Below are positions 31,200 through 31,605 of a stretch of 31,605 bases of DNA, one piece after another. Under the pieces are notes generated by a model, which did no database searches, was not told where the DNA came from, and was given only the letters and a program-made list of their open reading frames with translations. The DNA comes from JAJKJG01 sp036556825 (GTDB taxonomy: Bacteria; Pseudomonadota; Alphaproteobacteria; Rhizobiales; Beijerinckiaceae). The position numbers were made by a program, and so were the translations under genes. How positions within the stretch are numbered: position 1 is the stretch's first letter; every line of letters begins with the position of its first letter. The stretch is taken from contig DATBIR010000227.1 of the NCBI GenBank assembly GCA_036556825.1, forward strand, positions 1 to 31,605, given 5' to 3'.

Positions 31200-31605
31200 T
31201 CAGGCGGCCACGCGCGACCCAAGCTGATGGAAGGGGCGGAACTCGGCAGCAGCATCCGTGAAGAAATGTCGTCGCAATTCGGGCAATTGCTCGCGGGCCT
31301 CCGTCACGGCTCGGTTCTTCATCTCAGCTATGCGGGAGACATCGTCAAGGGTGTAGCGTCCGAGGGGGACGGTCTGATCGATGCGCCAGATCGCCTTCCT
31401 CTCATGAACGTCCCCGGTGATGATCTTGGCGGCGCCCATGGCGCTGTGGGATTGCCCGGCCATGAACAGGCGCGCGAGGTTGGGTGCAGCTGCAAGTTTG
31501 CCGCCGAACCGGCTCGGAGCCTTGACGTCGTTGGTCGTTCCGATGCTCAGGATCTTGAGCCGGTTACCCGGCCAAGCCAAGACGCCGACCGCCTCTACCG
31601 CGGCG
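31200..31605 (-). CDS. C-terminal part of a patatin-like phospholipase, truncated by the right edge
   Basis: 135 codons, open to the window edge and ending with TGA at 31202-31200. The translation from the edge begins AAVEAVGVLAWPGNRLKILSIGTTNDV. In patatin-like (CapV/Pat17-type) lipid hydrolases a run of this type follows the catalytic DGG motif (DGG...NNPAL...E), and LSIGT is a recognisable strand. The remainder, with ERKAIWRIDQTVPLGRYTLDDVSRIAEMKNRAVTEAREQLPELRRHFF, matches the C-terminal helix region of bacterial patatin effectors. The catalytic Ser and Asp lie outside the window, so activity cannot be judged. CBASS CapV phospholipases are one possible subtype, but the cyclase and accessory genes would be beyond the edge. 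Next to the tRNA-Arg fragment, it is probably the first visible gene of an island. Confidence 0.65.
   Translation of the reverse strand, partial: AAVEAVGVLAWPGNRLKILSIGTTNDVKAPSRFGGKLAAAPNLARLFMAGQSHSAMGAAKIITGDVHERKAIWRIDQTVPLGRYTLDDVSRIAEMKNRAVTEAREQLPELRRHFFTDAAAEFRPFHQLGSRVAA

Overview
This is GC-rich DNA (roughly two thirds G+C by eye) from an alphaproteobacterium, most likely of the order Hyphomicrobiales (Rhizobiales). The supporting signs are the gene order cpoB-tilS-ftsH, the serC-serA pair with an alphaproteobacterial-type SerC, RpoH with its QKKLFFNLR box, TTAA-N7-TTAA (CtrA-type) boxes, and palindromic intergenic repeats typical of rhizobial chromosomes. Most of the window is ordinary core chromosome. 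The accessory-looking parts are the two ends and the stretch at about 23.4-25.5 kb.

Layout. 1-238: start of a minus-strand repeat-rich protein that runs off the left edge. 811-5012: envelope, tRNA-modification and proteolysis block cpoB-tilS-ftsH, closed by a strong terminator. 5153-6220 (minus): secreted protein with an internal duplication. 6415-8566: glmM (peptidoglycan precursor synthesis) and a beta-class glutathione transferase. 8872-10940: two paralogous outer-membrane beta-barrel proteins, each behind its own CtrA-type box. 11044-15539 (minus): RND efflux pump (adaptor, then permease). 15801-18769: serC-serA, the first and second-step enzymes of phosphorylated serine synthesis, with a structured serC leader and a large palindromic repeat between the genes. 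18891-23416: small membrane protein, EamA exporter, chemoreceptor, and a divergent membrane protein / XRE-regulator pair. 23571-24820: three unrecognised small genes among short repeats.

24821-25502 is the most interesting part: about 680 bases with no convincing protein gene but four strong intrinsic terminators in series. One belongs to a likely MmgR/suhB-type (alpha-r8) small RNA carrying TTTCCTCCCT. Another has a CCTCCCC anti-Shine-Dalgarno-like loop inside its own stem. The last ends 17 bases before purA. I read this as a cluster of small RNA genes plus a possible purA attenuator.

25503-30627: purA, a proline/alanine-rich membrane protein, a MITE-like repeat, then rpoH (heat-shock sigma factor) and an RluD-type pseudouridine synthase on the minus strand. 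30728-30803 is an intact tRNA-Glu(CTC). It is followed by a 3' fragment of tRNA-Arg(ACG), which looks like the attachment-site scar of an integrated element, and then by the C-terminal part of a patatin-like phospholipase reading in from the right edge. An accessory island, possibly a defence island, may therefore begin here and continue beyond the window. The decisive neighbours are not visible.
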